This document shows positions 54,210 through 62,764 of a stretch of DNA of 64,000 nt, piece by piece. The position numbers were made by a program, and so were the translations under genes. The stretch comes from Nocardiopsis listeri NBRC 13360 (GTDB lineage: Bacteria; Actinomycetota; Actinomycetes; Streptosporangiales; Streptosporangiaceae), in assembly GCF_001570765.1 (NCBI RefSeq), contig NZ_BCSH01000044.1, positions 1-64,000 of the forward strand, read 5' to 3'. The notes under the pieces are model-generated. The model worked only from the letters and a program-made list of their open reading frames with translations. It did no database searches and was not told the DNA's origin. Position 1 is the first letter of the stretch. Every line of letters begins with the position of its first letter.

Positions 54210-54515
54210 GGGGAGCGCCCGTCACTGAATCTTCGGCGGCCTCGTGAGCACGGGACGTCACGGAGGATAACTGTTCGATATCGGAGGGTGATGGTGGCGC
54301 GTTTCGCTGATACCTTGTGGAATCAGGGAGCTACGGAAAGTAGTTTCCGGTGGTGTTCGCGCATGATGCCCCCGGATGGGCCAGAGGGGGACCGTCCGGG
54401 CGGATGGCGCGGGGGGAGACACCGCTGAGGGCGGGTGGCGTGGAACCGGGGGGTTCACGCCACCCGCCCTTTCACCTGTCAGAGCCGGCCGGTGGAGCCG
54501 AACGAAAGAACACTG
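54210..54515. other. intergenic region, about 306 bp, no supported gene
   Basis: The stretch holds the terminator hairpin at 54428-54470 and, near 54315-54345, a chance sigma-R-like GGAAT-N19-GTT on the plus strand with no plus-strand gene behind it. Nothing else is seen. Confidence 0.55.
54428..54470 (-). terminator. strong hairpin at the 3' end of the M28 peptidase gene
   Basis: AGGGCGGGTGGCGTG (54428-54442) pairs perfectly with CACGCCACCCGCCCT (54456-54470), and inner AACC/GGTT adds four pairs. It lies 46 nt after the M28 stop. The T-rich side is on the plus strand, so it may work in both directions. Confidence 0.7.
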
Positions 54516-56030
54516 CTAGCGCACCCAGGCGTCGCCCAGACGCGGCAGGTCCACCGGGGTCGGGGCGTTGAAGGGCACCACACCGTTCACCGGCAGGGTG
54601 GTCTCGGCGAGGAACTCCACGCCGTGCGCGCCCGCGGCCGACAGTTCGGCCACCGAGTCCCAGTTGACGTGCTCCATCGTGTCGTCCGGCGTGTGGTAGT
54701 AGGGGTCGAACATCGCGCCCTCTTCACCGCCGTACCACTCGGCCTGCTCCTCGGTCTTGACGCCGTCGGCACCGGAGAACAGGCCACCGGACGGGATCCC
54801 CGCCTGCATGAAGGCCGAGTAGTCGCTGCGCCCGCTCAGCACGCCGGGCTCACTGACCTGGCCCTGACCTTCGAAGTAGTCCTCGAAGACCTTGGCGATC
54901 GCGCCGGAGCCGGCGGGGGCGCCACCGGACTCGGGCAGGTCCATGCGGCCGTCCAGGACGAACCGGCCGTAGTTGTGCGATCCGATCATGTCGAAGTTCA
55001 GGTAGAGGGCGATGTCGTCGACCTCCTGCTCGGACAGGTCCGCCACGTACTCGTTGGAGCCGACCAGGCCGGACTCCTCGGTGCCCCAGAAGGCGAAACG
55101 GACCTTGTTGTTCGGGTCCTCCTTCTCGGCCATGCGCAGGGCGGTCTCCAGGACGAAGGCGGCGCCGCTGCCGTTGTCGTTGATGCCGGGGCCCTCTTCG
55201 ACGCTGTCCAGGTGGCCGCCGACGACCACCACGTTGTCGTCCTTGCCGCCGGGGGTCTGGGCCAGGATGCTGTAGGAGCTCTCCTGGGCGACCTCCGAGT
55301 CCACGGTGACCTGGAGTTCCAGGCCCGAGGTGTCGAGCAGGTCCGCGCCGGCCAGGCCGGAGACACCGATGGCCGGGATGCCGGAGGTCGTGCCGACGGT
55401 GCCGAGGAAGACCTCGTCCTCGTTGTTGACGACCACGGCGGCCGAGGCACCGGCGTCGGCGGAGTTCTGCACCTTGTCACCGAACGGGCAGGTGCCACGG
55501 AGGGTGATGGCGATCGCGCCCTCGGGGAAGTCGGCGAAGTCGTCGGGGGAGCAACCGCTCTCCTCGCTTTCGGCGTTGACCGCGACGGCGGGGGCGGTCA
55601 CGTCACCGGCGCTGGAGTAGCTCATGGTGACGTAGTCCTCGTCGAGCTCGTAGGCGCGCTCGTCCGGGGCGGTCCGGGCGAGCACCGCGGGGGTGTTCTC
55701 CCGCCAGGACTCGTAGTCGTACTCGTGACGGTAGGGCTCGTACCCGGCGCGTTCGAGTTGATCCTCGATGTACAGGGCCGCGACGTCGTAGCCGGGGGTG
55801 CCGCTGGCCCGGTTGCCGCCGTTGTACTCGGCGATGGTGTCGAGGTTGGTCAGGTGGGCCTGGATCGCCTCGGCGGTCACGGCCTCCGACAACGGCAGCT
55901 CGTCGGCGTGGGCCGGGCCGCTCGCCAGGGTGCCCGCGGTGAGGCACAGGGCGGCCAGACCCGTGGTGATGGCTCTGCGCCGTCGGGATGAGGGGGCCGC
56001 GGGCGGCTGCCCGGGATGGTTCGGACGCAC
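54516..56030 (-). CDS. secreted M28 zinc aminopeptidase with PA domain
   Basis: The 504 residues begin with a long signal peptide (RRRRAITTGLAALCLTAGTL, then HADELP). A PA (protease-associated) domain covers about 130-240, with two Cys that could form a disulfide (ESGCSPDD, GTCPFGDK). The M28 catalytic part has GGHLDSVEEGPGINDNGSGA (zinc His and Asp), WGTEESGLVGS (catalytic Glu and Glu ligand), DMIGSHN (Asp ligand) and a late YYHTPDDT His. It resembles Streptomyces griseus aminopeptidase and probably removes N-terminal residues outside the cell. The GTG at 56030 has a GGGAGGAAG site; longer starts run into upstream sequence with no homology. Confidence 0.9.
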   Translation of the reverse strand: MRPNHPGQPPAAPSSRRRRAITTGLAALCLTAGTLASGPAHADELPLSEAVTAEAIQAHLTNLDTIAEYNGGNRASGTPGYDVAALYIEDQLERAGYEPYRHEYDYESWRENTPAVLARTAPDERAYELDEDYVTMSYSSAGDVTAPAVAVNAESEESGCSPDDFADFPEGAIAITLRGTCPFGDKVQNSADAGASAAVVVNNEDEVFLGTVGTTSGIPAIGVSGLAGADLLDTSGLELQVTVDSEVAQESSYSILAQTPGGKDDNVVVVGGHLDSVEEGPGINDNGSGAAFVLETALRMAEKEDPNNKVRFAFWGTEESGLVGSNEYVADLSEQEVDDIALYLNFDMIGSHNYGRFVLDGRMDLPESGGAPAGSGAIAKVFEDYFEGQGQVSEPGVLSGRSDYSAFMQAGIPSGGLFSGADGVKTEEQAEWYGGEEGAMFDPYYHTPDDTMEHVNWDSVAELSAAGAHGVEFLAETTLPVNGVVPFNAPTPVDLPRLGDAWVR

Positions 56031-56262
56031 GATGCTTCCTCCCGTATGCGGGGGTCCATCGAACCGTGGAATGGGGGATGGACTCGTGGGGTGGGCGAGG
56101 TACCGCTGAAGCCTCGCACCGCTCGGTGGCGGCGGCAAGGGTGGGCGCACCACATTGCCACAATCAGCCACAGACCTTACACACGGGTGGGCACTGTGGT
56201 TGGATGGACGGCCGAAATCGACCGGAACGTCTCGACCACGGGGATGGAGCAGGGGCGTGCGG

Positions 56263-56931
56263 CTACCTCTCGTTCTCGTTCTGGTGCTTGCGCGCCCGGT
56301 ACTCGACGCCCACACCGCCCATCACCGCGATCCCGCGGATGTGCACGATCGGGGCGCCCGGGTCCACCACGCTGGGGGTGTTCCCCTCGATCCCGAAGCC
56401 GCCCATGATCGGCAGGCCGTGCACGCGCACCTGGACGTCGTCGGGGACGATGATCCCGATACCGCCCATCGCCGTGCCGATCCAGATGGTCGTCTCGCGC
56501 TGGGTGAACCTGGCCTCGCGCAGGTCGAGTTCGATACCGCCCATCACCGCCACCGCGGTGAACGTGCCCGGGAGGACCCAGTTCCCGGAACGGTCGGCGC
56601 CGCCCATGAGTACCAGGGAGGTCCGGCTGCTGGGCGGCATGTCCACGATCCGGCCCGCACCGTAGACGGGACGGGGTGAACGGAAGTCGGTGGGGGCCGG
56701 CATGGGAGCGGCTCCGGTGTCCGGCAGGTCTCGGGTCAGGGGGACGAGCTCGCCGAGGGTCTTGGCGCGATAGACCGCGTCCAGACGCTCCCCGTGCTCG
56801 TCGGGGTCCAGGCGGCCCTCGGCCAGGGCGTCCCGGAGACGGTGTGCGACGGCGTCACGGTCGGCGTCCGACGCCCGCATCCGTGCGTTGTGGTCCTCGT
56901 GGGGGGTGAGTTCGCTCATCGTGTCCACCAT
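56263..56931 (-). CDS. DUF1707/LiaF-like envelope-stress protein
   Basis: Residues 17-70 form the DUF1707 (SHOCT-like) helical region (MRASDADRDAVAHRLRDALA). The C-terminal half has the repeating VMGG pattern of LiaF-type beta domains (TAVAVMGGIELDLREARF, AMGGIGIIVPDDVQVRV, PIMGGFGIEG, AVMGGVGVEY). Membrane segments are lacking, unlike full LiaF. Next to a NarL-type regulator and kinase it resembles a LiaFSR set that senses cell-envelope damage. The chosen ATG gives MVDTMSEL; the second Met is 12 nt inside. Confidence 0.75.
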   Translation of the reverse strand: MVDTMSELTPHEDHNARMRASDADRDAVAHRLRDALAEGRLDPDEHGERLDAVYRAKTLGELVPLTRDLPDTGAAPMPAPTDFRSPRPVYGAGRIVDMPPSSRTSLVLMGGADRSGNWVLPGTFTAVAVMGGIELDLREARFTQRETTIWIGTAMGGIGIIVPDDVQVRVHGLPIMGGFGIEGNTPSVVDPGAPIVHIRGIAVMGGVGVEYRARKHQNENER

Positions 56932-56997
56932 AGTTCTATTGTTCCGAGGGTCCGCGGATCCGGCCTCCGGGAAAGCCCCTGAGAAGGCCCTGAGATC

Positions 56998-57636
56998 TCA
57001 CGTGTCGGGGAGCAACCCGCGACGCAACGCCTGGGAGACCGCCGCGGTCCGGTCGCCCACCCCCAGTTTCTCGTACGCGCGCATCAAGTGGGTCTTGACG
57101 GTGGTGGTGCTGATCCGCAAGGCCCGACCGATCGCCGCGTTGGTGTGTCCTTCCGCCGCCAGACGGAGCACCTCCACCTCGCGTGGCGACAGCGCCGCCG
57201 GTTTCTCCGGTTCGGGATCGCGTCGCACGCGGGAGAGCAACTTCCCGGCCAGACGCCCACTGAGCACCGTCTCGCCCCGGGCCGCCGAACGAATCGAGTC
57301 GGCCAGTTCCGCGCGCGGGGTGTCCTTGAGCAGGTAGCCGGTCGCCCCGGCCTCGACCGCGCGCAGGATGTCGGTGTCGGTGTCATAGGTGGTGAGCACC
57401 AGCACGTGGACGTCGGGGTGGTCGGCGCGGATCCGTTCGGTGGCCTCCGCCCCGTCACCGCCGGGCATGCGCAGGTCCATCAGGACCACGTCGGGTTCCA
57501 AGGCGGCGACCCGGACCACCGCCTCGGGGCCCGAACCGGCCTCGCCCACGATCTCCAGGTCGGGTTCGGTGCTGAGCATGCCGCGAATGCCCTCGCGGAC
57601 CACGGGATGGTCGTCCACCAGCAGGACACGGATCAT
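56998..57636 (-). CDS. NarL/LuxR family response regulator
   Basis: A 212-residue regulator with receiver motifs VDDHPVV, VVLMDLRMPGGDG (phosphoacceptor) and YLLKDTPR (Lys), and a LuxR helix-turn-helix (SPREVEVLRLAAEGHTNAAI). The ATG has a GAAGG site. It is 27 nt from the kinase gene and follows it in the same direction. Confidence 0.9.
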   Translation of the reverse strand: MIRVLLVDDHPVVREGIRGMLSTEPDLEIVGEAGSGPEAVVRVAALEPDVVLMDLRMPGGDGAEATERIRADHPDVHVLVLTTYDTDTDILRAVEAGATGYLLKDTPRAELADSIRSAARGETVLSGRLAGKLLSRVRRDPEPEKPAALSPREVEVLRLAAEGHTNAAIGRALRISTTTVKTHLMRAYEKLGVGDRTAAVSQALRRGLLPDT

Positions 57637-57663
57637 GGTGCGGCCTTCTCTTTGCAACGCGGG

Positions 57664-58923
57664 TCACTCCTCCGCTTCGTCACGGGGGATGGTGAGACGG
57701 ATGGTGGTACCCCGACCGGGCGCGCTGTCCAGGTCCAGGGTCCCACCGACCTCCTCGGCCCGGTGGCGCATGTTCGCCAGGCCGTTGCCGTCGGAGGGGC
57801 GGGAGACGTCGAAGCCGGCGCCGTCGTCGGCCACGGTCAGCAGGACGCCGACGTCGGTGTAGGCGAGGGTGACCCGGGCACTGGCGGCCCCGGCGTGCTT
57901 GCGGACGTTGGCCAGCGCCTCCTGGGCGGTGCGCAGCAGACACACCCGCAGGTCGTTGGAGAGTTCCTCGGGGGAACCCGTGACCGTCGCGATCACCTCG
58001 ATGCCCAGTTCGCGGCCGAGGCGTTCCCCGATCCGGGAGATCGCCCCGTCCAGGTCGTCGCCCTCCACCGTTACCGCTCGTCGGGCGGCGACCATCGCGC
58101 GTGCCTCGGCCAGGTTCTCGGCGGCGGTCTCGCGCGTCAACGCCAGGTGGCGGCGTGCGGTCGCGGGGTCGGTGTCCAGCTCCGACTCCACCGCCTGGGT
58201 GAGGGTGATGATGCTGGTGAACCCTTGGGCAAGGGTGTCGTGCAGCTCACGGGCCAACCGTTCGCGCTCGGCCATCGCCCCCGCCTGCTCGGACAGGCGG
58301 GCGGCCTCCCGGCGGCTGCTGCTCAGCTGTTCGATGAGGATGAAACGCTCGGCGCTCTGGTAGATGATCCGTTCGATCCAACCGCTGAACCACAGGGCGT
58401 ATCCCAGGATCGCCCCGTTGGCCAGCAGGGTGATACCGACCGACCCCCAGTCCCTGTGCCCCGACAGGCCTCCCAACAGGGCAGGGAACAGCAACAACAC
58501 GGCCAGGGCGGGCACCGCGTACGTGCTGCCCACGGTCATGAAGAACACCGGGGCGATCACCACCAGTGAGACCATCAGGGTCGGGTTGAGGACGATCGCG
58601 GGCAGGGTCGGAAGCAGGAACAGCAGCATCAGCCCCAGTGCCTGTCGGTGACCGGGCAGGTCGTTGCCGGTGCTGAAGGTGGGGCGGGCGAACACGAAGT
58701 AGACCAGGAGGACCGCGGCCATCAGGGTGGCCGTCACCCACCTCCACCGCTCGGGCCCGCTGATCAGCGCGAGCATGATCATGGCGAGTATCGCGACGGT
58801 GAAGGTGGGATGCCACCAGCGACCCAGGTCCCACGCGTGCCACTCCGCCGAGGGACGGATCTTGCGGCGGCGGGACCCGGGCCAGGGGGCGGCGGTGTCC
58901 TCCTCCGGAGCCGGATCCGTCAT
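57664..58923 (-). CDS. NarL-type sensor histidine kinase
   Basis: About six hydrophobic segments in residues 30-190 are followed by the HisKA_3 box ERERLARELHDTLAQGFTSI and a HATPase domain (RTAQEALANVRKHAGAA, VADDGAGFDV, GLANMRHRAEEVGG). Starts at TTG 58932, GTG 58926 and ATG 58923 are all in frame. An AAGGACGG site suits the latter two, and the ATG is listed. The gene overlaps or abuts the permease stop, so it is coupled to the ABC exporter. Confidence 0.9.
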   Translation of the reverse strand: MTDPAPEEDTAAPWPGSRRRKIRPSAEWHAWDLGRWWHPTFTVAILAMIMLALISGPERWRWVTATLMAAVLLVYFVFARPTFSTGNDLPGHRQALGLMLLFLLPTLPAIVLNPTLMVSLVVIAPVFFMTVGSTYAVPALAVLLLFPALLGGLSGHRDWGSVGITLLANGAILGYALWFSGWIERIIYQSAERFILIEQLSSSRREAARLSEQAGAMAERERLARELHDTLAQGFTSIITLTQAVESELDTDPATARRHLALTRETAAENLAEARAMVAARRAVTVEGDDLDGAISRIGERLGRELGIEVIATVTGSPEELSNDLRVCLLRTAQEALANVRKHAGAASARVTLAYTDVGVLLTVADDGAGFDVSRPSDGNGLANMRHRAEEVGGTLDLDSAPGRGTTIRLTIPRDEAEE

Positions 58924-58928
58924 CACGG

Positions 58929-59759
58929 TCAACCGTCCTTACGGTTCTTCCAACGGAACGTCGTCAGTGTCACGGCCAAGCCCACCACACACCAGATCCC
59001 CAGCGCCAGCGCGACCGTGGGCAGCTCCCACGACCCCGATGGTTCGAGTCCGGCCATGGCATCGGGGAAGAACCCGGCGCGCATGCCCTGGGCCATCCAC
59101 AGCAACGGGAAGAGGGATGCCAGGTTCAGCAACCATTCCGGCAGGGCCGACACCGGCACGAAGATGCCCGAGACGAACTGCAGGATGAGGAAGGGGAAGG
59201 TGACCACGGCGGAAGCCGCCTGCGGGGTACGGGCCAGTGAACTCACGGCGATACCCAGCAGCGAACAGGCGACGGTGCCCAGGAGGAACACCCACGCGAT
59301 GGTGGCCCAGGCCGCCACGGTGGTGGGCAGGGCGGCGTCGAAGAACAGGCGGGCCACCCCCAGGAGCAGGACCACCTGTCCCAGGGCCAGGAACAGCACC
59401 AGGATGGTCTTGCCGACGAAGTAGGCGCTGGGCGGCATCGGGGTGCCGCGCAGCCGCCGCAGCATTCCGTACTCGCGTTCGGTGGCGATCGAGACGCCCA
59501 GGGTCTGGAAGCTGACCGACATCAGGCCCATGGCGATGAGGCCGGGCAGGAAGTAGTCGACGGCCGACACACCCATGTCGAAGAACCCGCCCATGACGGT
59601 CGCGAACAGGGCGAGGATGACCGTGGGCAGGAGGAAGGTGAACAGGACCCCCTCCCATTCGCGGGAGAACGTGCGGATCTCCACCCATCCCCGGGACAGG
59701 CCCAGACGCAACGCGCCGGGTGGGCGCGGGGTGCGCGGGGCGATGGGCCGGGTGCTCAT
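58929..59759 (-). CDS. ABC-2 type exporter permease
   Basis: A 276-residue membrane protein with about six segments of the ABC-2 (DrrB-like) kind. FLLPTVILALFATVMGGFF comes early, YGMLRRLRGTPMP is the conserved coupling-helix region, and the FVSGIFVPVSALPEWL motif near residue 205 is typical of the family. It works with the ATPase encoded just upstream (4-nt overlap). The substrate is unknown; by context an envelope-active compound is possible. Confidence 0.9.
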   Translation of the reverse strand: MSTRPIAPRTPRPPGALRLGLSRGWVEIRTFSREWEGVLFTFLLPTVILALFATVMGGFFDMGVSAVDYFLPGLIAMGLMSVSFQTLGVSIATEREYGMLRRLRGTPMPPSAYFVGKTILVLFLALGQVVLLLGVARLFFDAALPTTVAAWATIAWVFLLGTVACSLLGIAVSSLARTPQAASAVVTFPFLILQFVSGIFVPVSALPEWLLNLASLFPLLWMAQGMRAGFFPDAMAGLEPSGSWELPTVALALGIWCVVGLAVTLTTFRWKNRKDG

Positions 59760-60622
59760 ATCGAGGTCTCCTCGATCGCGTGGTCGTCCTTGATCATGCC
59801 GAGGTAGACCTCCTCCAGGGTGGGGCGGTGCACGCTCAGTTCCGGGATCTCGTCGACGAAGCGGCCGGCCAGTTCCGCGACCACCCGGGTGGGTTCGTCG
59901 GTGCGGACCTCCCGTCGTTGGCCCCCCTCGCGCCAGGACACGGTGGCCCGCGCGTGGGCGCGCCCGTCGAGTGCGGCGGGGGCGTCGATCGCCCGGACAC
60001 GACCGCGCGCCAGCACGCACACCCGGTCGGCCAGCGCCTCGGCCTCCTCCAGGTAGTGGGTGGTGAGCACGATGGTGGTGCCGCCGTCGGCCAGGGCCCG
60101 GATCAGCCCCCAGAACTCCCGCCGCGCCCGGGGATCGAAGCCGGTGGTGGGCTCGTCCAGGAAGAGGAGTTCGGGGCGGCCGATGATGCCCAGGGCCACG
60201 TCCAGTCGGCGCAGTTGCCCGCCGGACAGGGACTCGGCGAGTTCGCGGGACTTGTGCGCCAACCCGACCCGTTCGATCACCTCGTCGGGGTCGTCGGCCA
60301 GCGGATAGTAGCCGGCGAAGTGCCGTACGAGGTCGCGCACCGGCAGCTTCGGGACGAGGGTCTCCTTCTGCCGGACGACACCGACCCGGGAACGCCAAGC
60401 GGGCCCCGCCCGACCGGGATCCACGCCCAAGACCCGCACATTGCCGCCGTCGCGTCCACGGAACCCCTCCAGGATCTCGACTGTGGTGGACTTGCCGGCG
60501 CCGTTGGGGCCCAGCAGCGCGAAGATCTCACCGAGCTCGATGCCCAGGTCGATGCCGGCGACGGCTTCGGTGTCGCCGTACCGCTTACGGAGGTCGTCGA
60601 CCTCGATGACCGTTTCGTTCAT
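59756..60622 (-). CDS. ABC exporter ATP-binding protein
   Basis: A DrrA-like ATPase of 288 aa: Walker A LLGPNGAGKSTTVEIL, signature SLSGGQLRRLDVAL, Walker B LLFLDEPTTGFDP and the switch His in VLTTHYLEEAE. A C-terminal about 65-residue domain follows. The ATG has GGGAGG upstream. It heads a five-gene set: ATPase, permease, kinase, regulator and LiaF-like protein. The gene arrangement resembles envelope-stress or antibiotic-sensing modules. Confidence 0.92.
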   Translation of the reverse strand: MNETVIEVDDLRKRYGDTEAVAGIDLGIELGEIFALLGPNGAGKSTTVEILEGFRGRDGGNVRVLGVDPGRAGPAWRSRVGVVRQKETLVPKLPVRDLVRHFAGYYPLADDPDEVIERVGLAHKSRELAESLSGGQLRRLDVALGIIGRPELLFLDEPTTGFDPRARREFWGLIRALADGGTTIVLTTHYLEEAEALADRVCVLARGRVRAIDAPAALDGRAHARATVSWREGGQRREVRTDEPTRVVAELAGRFVDEIPELSVHRPTLEEVYLGMIKDDHAIEETSI

Positions 60623-60672
60623 GTCCCGAGCCTCCCGTGGGAGGGGGGCACGGGGGTATCCACCACGAAGAC

Positions 60673-60706
60673 GAGCCCGTGTCCTCCGGTGGGAGGACAC
60701 GGGCTC
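60673..60706 (-). terminator. perfect 15-bp hairpin between nucS and the ABC module
   Basis: GAGCCCGTGTCCTCC (60673-60687) and GGAGGACACGGGCTC (60692-60706) enclose a 4-nt loop. It lies 38 nt after the nucS stop on the minus strand; there is no T-tract. Confidence 0.7.
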
Positions 60707-60743
60707 AGGGTCCCAAGGCCGCCCCCTCAGGGGACGGAAGGGT

Positions 60744-61421
60744 TCAGAACAGGCGGAGGGTGTCGGGTTCGATGCCGCGGAGCTCGTCGTAGTCCAGGAC
60801 CACGCACGAGATGCCGCGGTCCTCGGCCAGGACCTTGGCCTGGGGCTTGATCTCCTGGGCGGCGAACACACCGGTGACCGGGGCCAGGGACGGGTCGCGG
60901 TTGAGCAGCTCCAGGTAGCGGGTGAGCTGTTCGACGCCGTCGATGTCGCCGCGTCGTTTCAGTTCCACCGCGACGGTCTTGTTCTCCCCGTCACGGCACA
61001 GGATGTCCACCGGACCGATCGCGGTGGGGTACTCGCGGCGGACGAGCGTGTAACCCTCGCCGAGCGTGGTGATGTGCTCGGCCAGCAGTTCCTGCAGGTG
61101 CGCCTCGACCCCGTCCTTCTGCAGCCCGGGATCCTTGCCGAGTTCGTGCGAGGAGTCGTGCATGATCTCCTCCATCGTCAGCACGAGCTTCTCCCCGGAC
61201 TTTTCGTGCGTGACCGTCCACACGTCCGGGCCGTCCTCGACGGTCTCCTCCCGCAGTTTGCACGGAGGGTTCATCCAGTTCAGCGGCTTGAACGCCCGAT
61301 CGTCGGCGTGGATGGACACGCTCCCGTCCGCCTTGATGAGGATCAGGCGGGGAGCCATGGGCAGGTGGGCGGTGAGCCGGCCGGCATAGTCGACGCTGCA
61401 CCGCGCGATGACGAGACGCAC
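60744..61421 (-). CDS. nucS: NucS/EndoMS mismatch-specific endonuclease
   Basis: A 225-residue protein. The N-terminal domain has [20 protein letters not shown] and [20 protein letters not shown]. The C-terminal RecB-like nuclease has GPVDILCRD and VAVELKRRG, the catalytic Asp and Glu-x-Lys. In actinobacteria that lack MutS/MutL, NucS carries out mismatch repair. The GTG start has a TAACGT box 8 nt upstream, again suggesting a leaderless message. Confidence 0.95.
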   Translation of the reverse strand: MRLVIARCSVDYAGRLTAHLPMAPRLILIKADGSVSIHADDRAFKPLNWMNPPCKLREETVEDGPDVWTVTHEKSGEKLVLTMEEIMHDSSHELGKDPGLQKDGVEAHLQELLAEHITTLGEGYTLVRREYPTAIGPVDILCRDGENKTVAVELKRRGDIDGVEQLTRYLELLNRDPSLAPVTGVFAAQEIKPQAKVLAEDRGISCVVLDYDELRGIEPDTLRLF

Positions 61422-61435
61422 GGGACGTCACGTTA
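61419..61435 (-). promoter_or_regulatory. leaderless-type -10 box before nucS
   Basis: On the minus strand TAACGT (61435-61430) is followed by 8 nt and the GTG at 61421. Confidence 0.4.
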
Positions 61436-61481
61436 CCGCTTCCGGCGCCCCCTCGGAGCCGCTTCGCCCCTGACCGGAACC

Positions 61482-61496
61482 TAGGCTGTCCGGATG
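61482..61496 (+). promoter_or_regulatory. leaderless-type -10 box before the MFS gene
   Basis: TAGGCT (61482-61487) is followed by 6 nt and the ATG at 61494. Confidence 0.5.
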
Positions 61497-62705
61497 CTCG
61501 TGCGTAATCGTTGGGTCGTCCTGTCCATCAGCATGGTCGCGCAGGTGGCGAGCGTCTCGGCCATCTTCGGGATTCCGGTGGTGCTGCCGCGGCTGCGCGA
61601 GGACTTCGGGGTGAACACCGCCCAGGCCGGTGTCCTGGCCGGACTGCCCTCCTTCGGGCTGCTGCTCACCCTGTTGATCTGGGGCGTGGTCATCGACCGG
61701 GTGGGGGAGCGCGGCACCATGGCGCTCAGCCTGACCCTGACCACGGGCGCCCTCGGACTGTTGTGGATCACGCCCGGTCTGTGGTCGGTGGCGGCGGTGT
61801 TCCTGCTCCTCGGCGCGGTAGGTGGTCCCGTCAACGCCGCCAGCGGCCGTTTGGTCCTCACCTGGTTCACCGCCGGGGAACGCGGACTGGCGATGGGCAT
61901 CCGACAGTCGGGGTTGCCCGTGGGGGTCGGGATATCCGCGCTGGTGCTGCCCGGCGCCGCCGAGGCCTGGGGGTTCGTGGGGGCCATGACCCTGCCGGCG
62001 TTGCTCGCCCTAGCGGCGGTCCCCCTGGTCCTGGCGATGCCCACGGAACCGCCCCGGACCGAACGAGCGCGAAGCGCCCCGGAACGTGAGCGGGAGGTCA
62101 CAGACGTCCCGCCTCGTTCGCCCTACCGGGAGTGGACGATCTGGCGCGTGCACGGAGTGAGCATGCTCCTGGGCGTTCCCCAGGTCACGTTGATGACCTA
62201 CGCCGTCCTCTACCTCGTACAGGAACAGGGATGGGGTGCGCCGGCCGCCGGGGTGGTGGTCGCCGCCGCTCAGGTTCCGGGTGCGATCGGTCGTCTGGTC
62301 CTGGGCGCGGTCTCCGATCGCACCGGTGAACGCATGCGACCCGTCCGCACCCTCGCCGCGTCCGGCGCGCTGGTCCTGCTCCTGCTCACGTTCCTGCCAC
62401 AGGCCTGGTCGTGGAGCGCGGTGCCCCTGGTGCTCGTCTGCCTGATCCTGACCATGTGGCACAACGGGTTGACCTTCACCTCCGTGGCGGAGATAGCCGG
62501 GACCGCGTGGGCCGGTCGGGCGCTCGCCGTGCAGAACTGGTTGCAGGCGATCAGTACCACGCTCACCCCATTGCTCATGGCCGTGGTCATCACGGTGGCC
62601 GGACTGCCGTGGGTCTTCGCGGTGGGTGCGGTGTTCGCCGCGGCGGCGATCGCGGTCGTTCCGGCCGGTCGCCGGTCGATCCCCGGCCCGACTACCAACG
62701 AGTAG
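61494..62705 (+). CDS. major facilitator superfamily transporter
   Basis: A 403-residue protein with twelve hydrophobic segments in two halves, a loop 2-3 motif (LIWGVVIDRVGERGTMAL) and its counterpart in the second half (VLGAVSDRTGERMRPVRT). The first helix has SISMVAQVASVSAIFGIP. It belongs to the nitrate/cyanate-type or general MFS group; the substrate cannot be deduced. The -10-like box 6 nt before the ATG suggests its own leaderless promoter. It is divergent from nucS. Confidence 0.88.
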   Translation: MLVRNRWVVLSISMVAQVASVSAIFGIPVVLPRLREDFGVNTAQAGVLAGLPSFGLLLTLLIWGVVIDRVGERGTMALSLTLTTGALGLLWITPGLWSVAAVFLLLGAVGGPVNAASGRLVLTWFTAGERGLAMGIRQSGLPVGVGISALVLPGAAEAWGFVGAMTLPALLALAAVPLVLAMPTEPPRTERARSAPEREREVTDVPPRSPYREWTIWRVHGVSMLLGVPQVTLMTYAVLYLVQEQGWGAPAAGVVVAAAQVPGAIGRLVLGAVSDRTGERMRPVRTLAASGALVLLLLTFLPQAWSWSAVPLVLVCLILTMWHNGLTFTSVAEIAGTAWAGRALAVQNWLQAISTTLTPLLMAVVITVAGLPWVFAVGAVFAAAAIAVVPAGRRSIPGPTTNE

Positions 62706-62748
62706 GACGGAACGGGTACCGGTGCGCGGTCTCGTGGTTCGAGGCGTC

Positions 62749-62764
62749 TAAAGTGGGGCTCATG
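62749..62764 (+). promoter_or_regulatory. leaderless-type -10 box before the acyl-CoA dehydrogenase gene
   Basis: TAAAGT (62749-62754) is followed by 7 nt and the ATG at 62762. Confidence 0.5.

Noticed and set aside
54315-54345. Second sigma-R-like GGAAT-N19-GTT on the plus strand
   Set aside because: There is no plus-strand gene behind it; the next genes are on the minus strand, so a chance match is likely.
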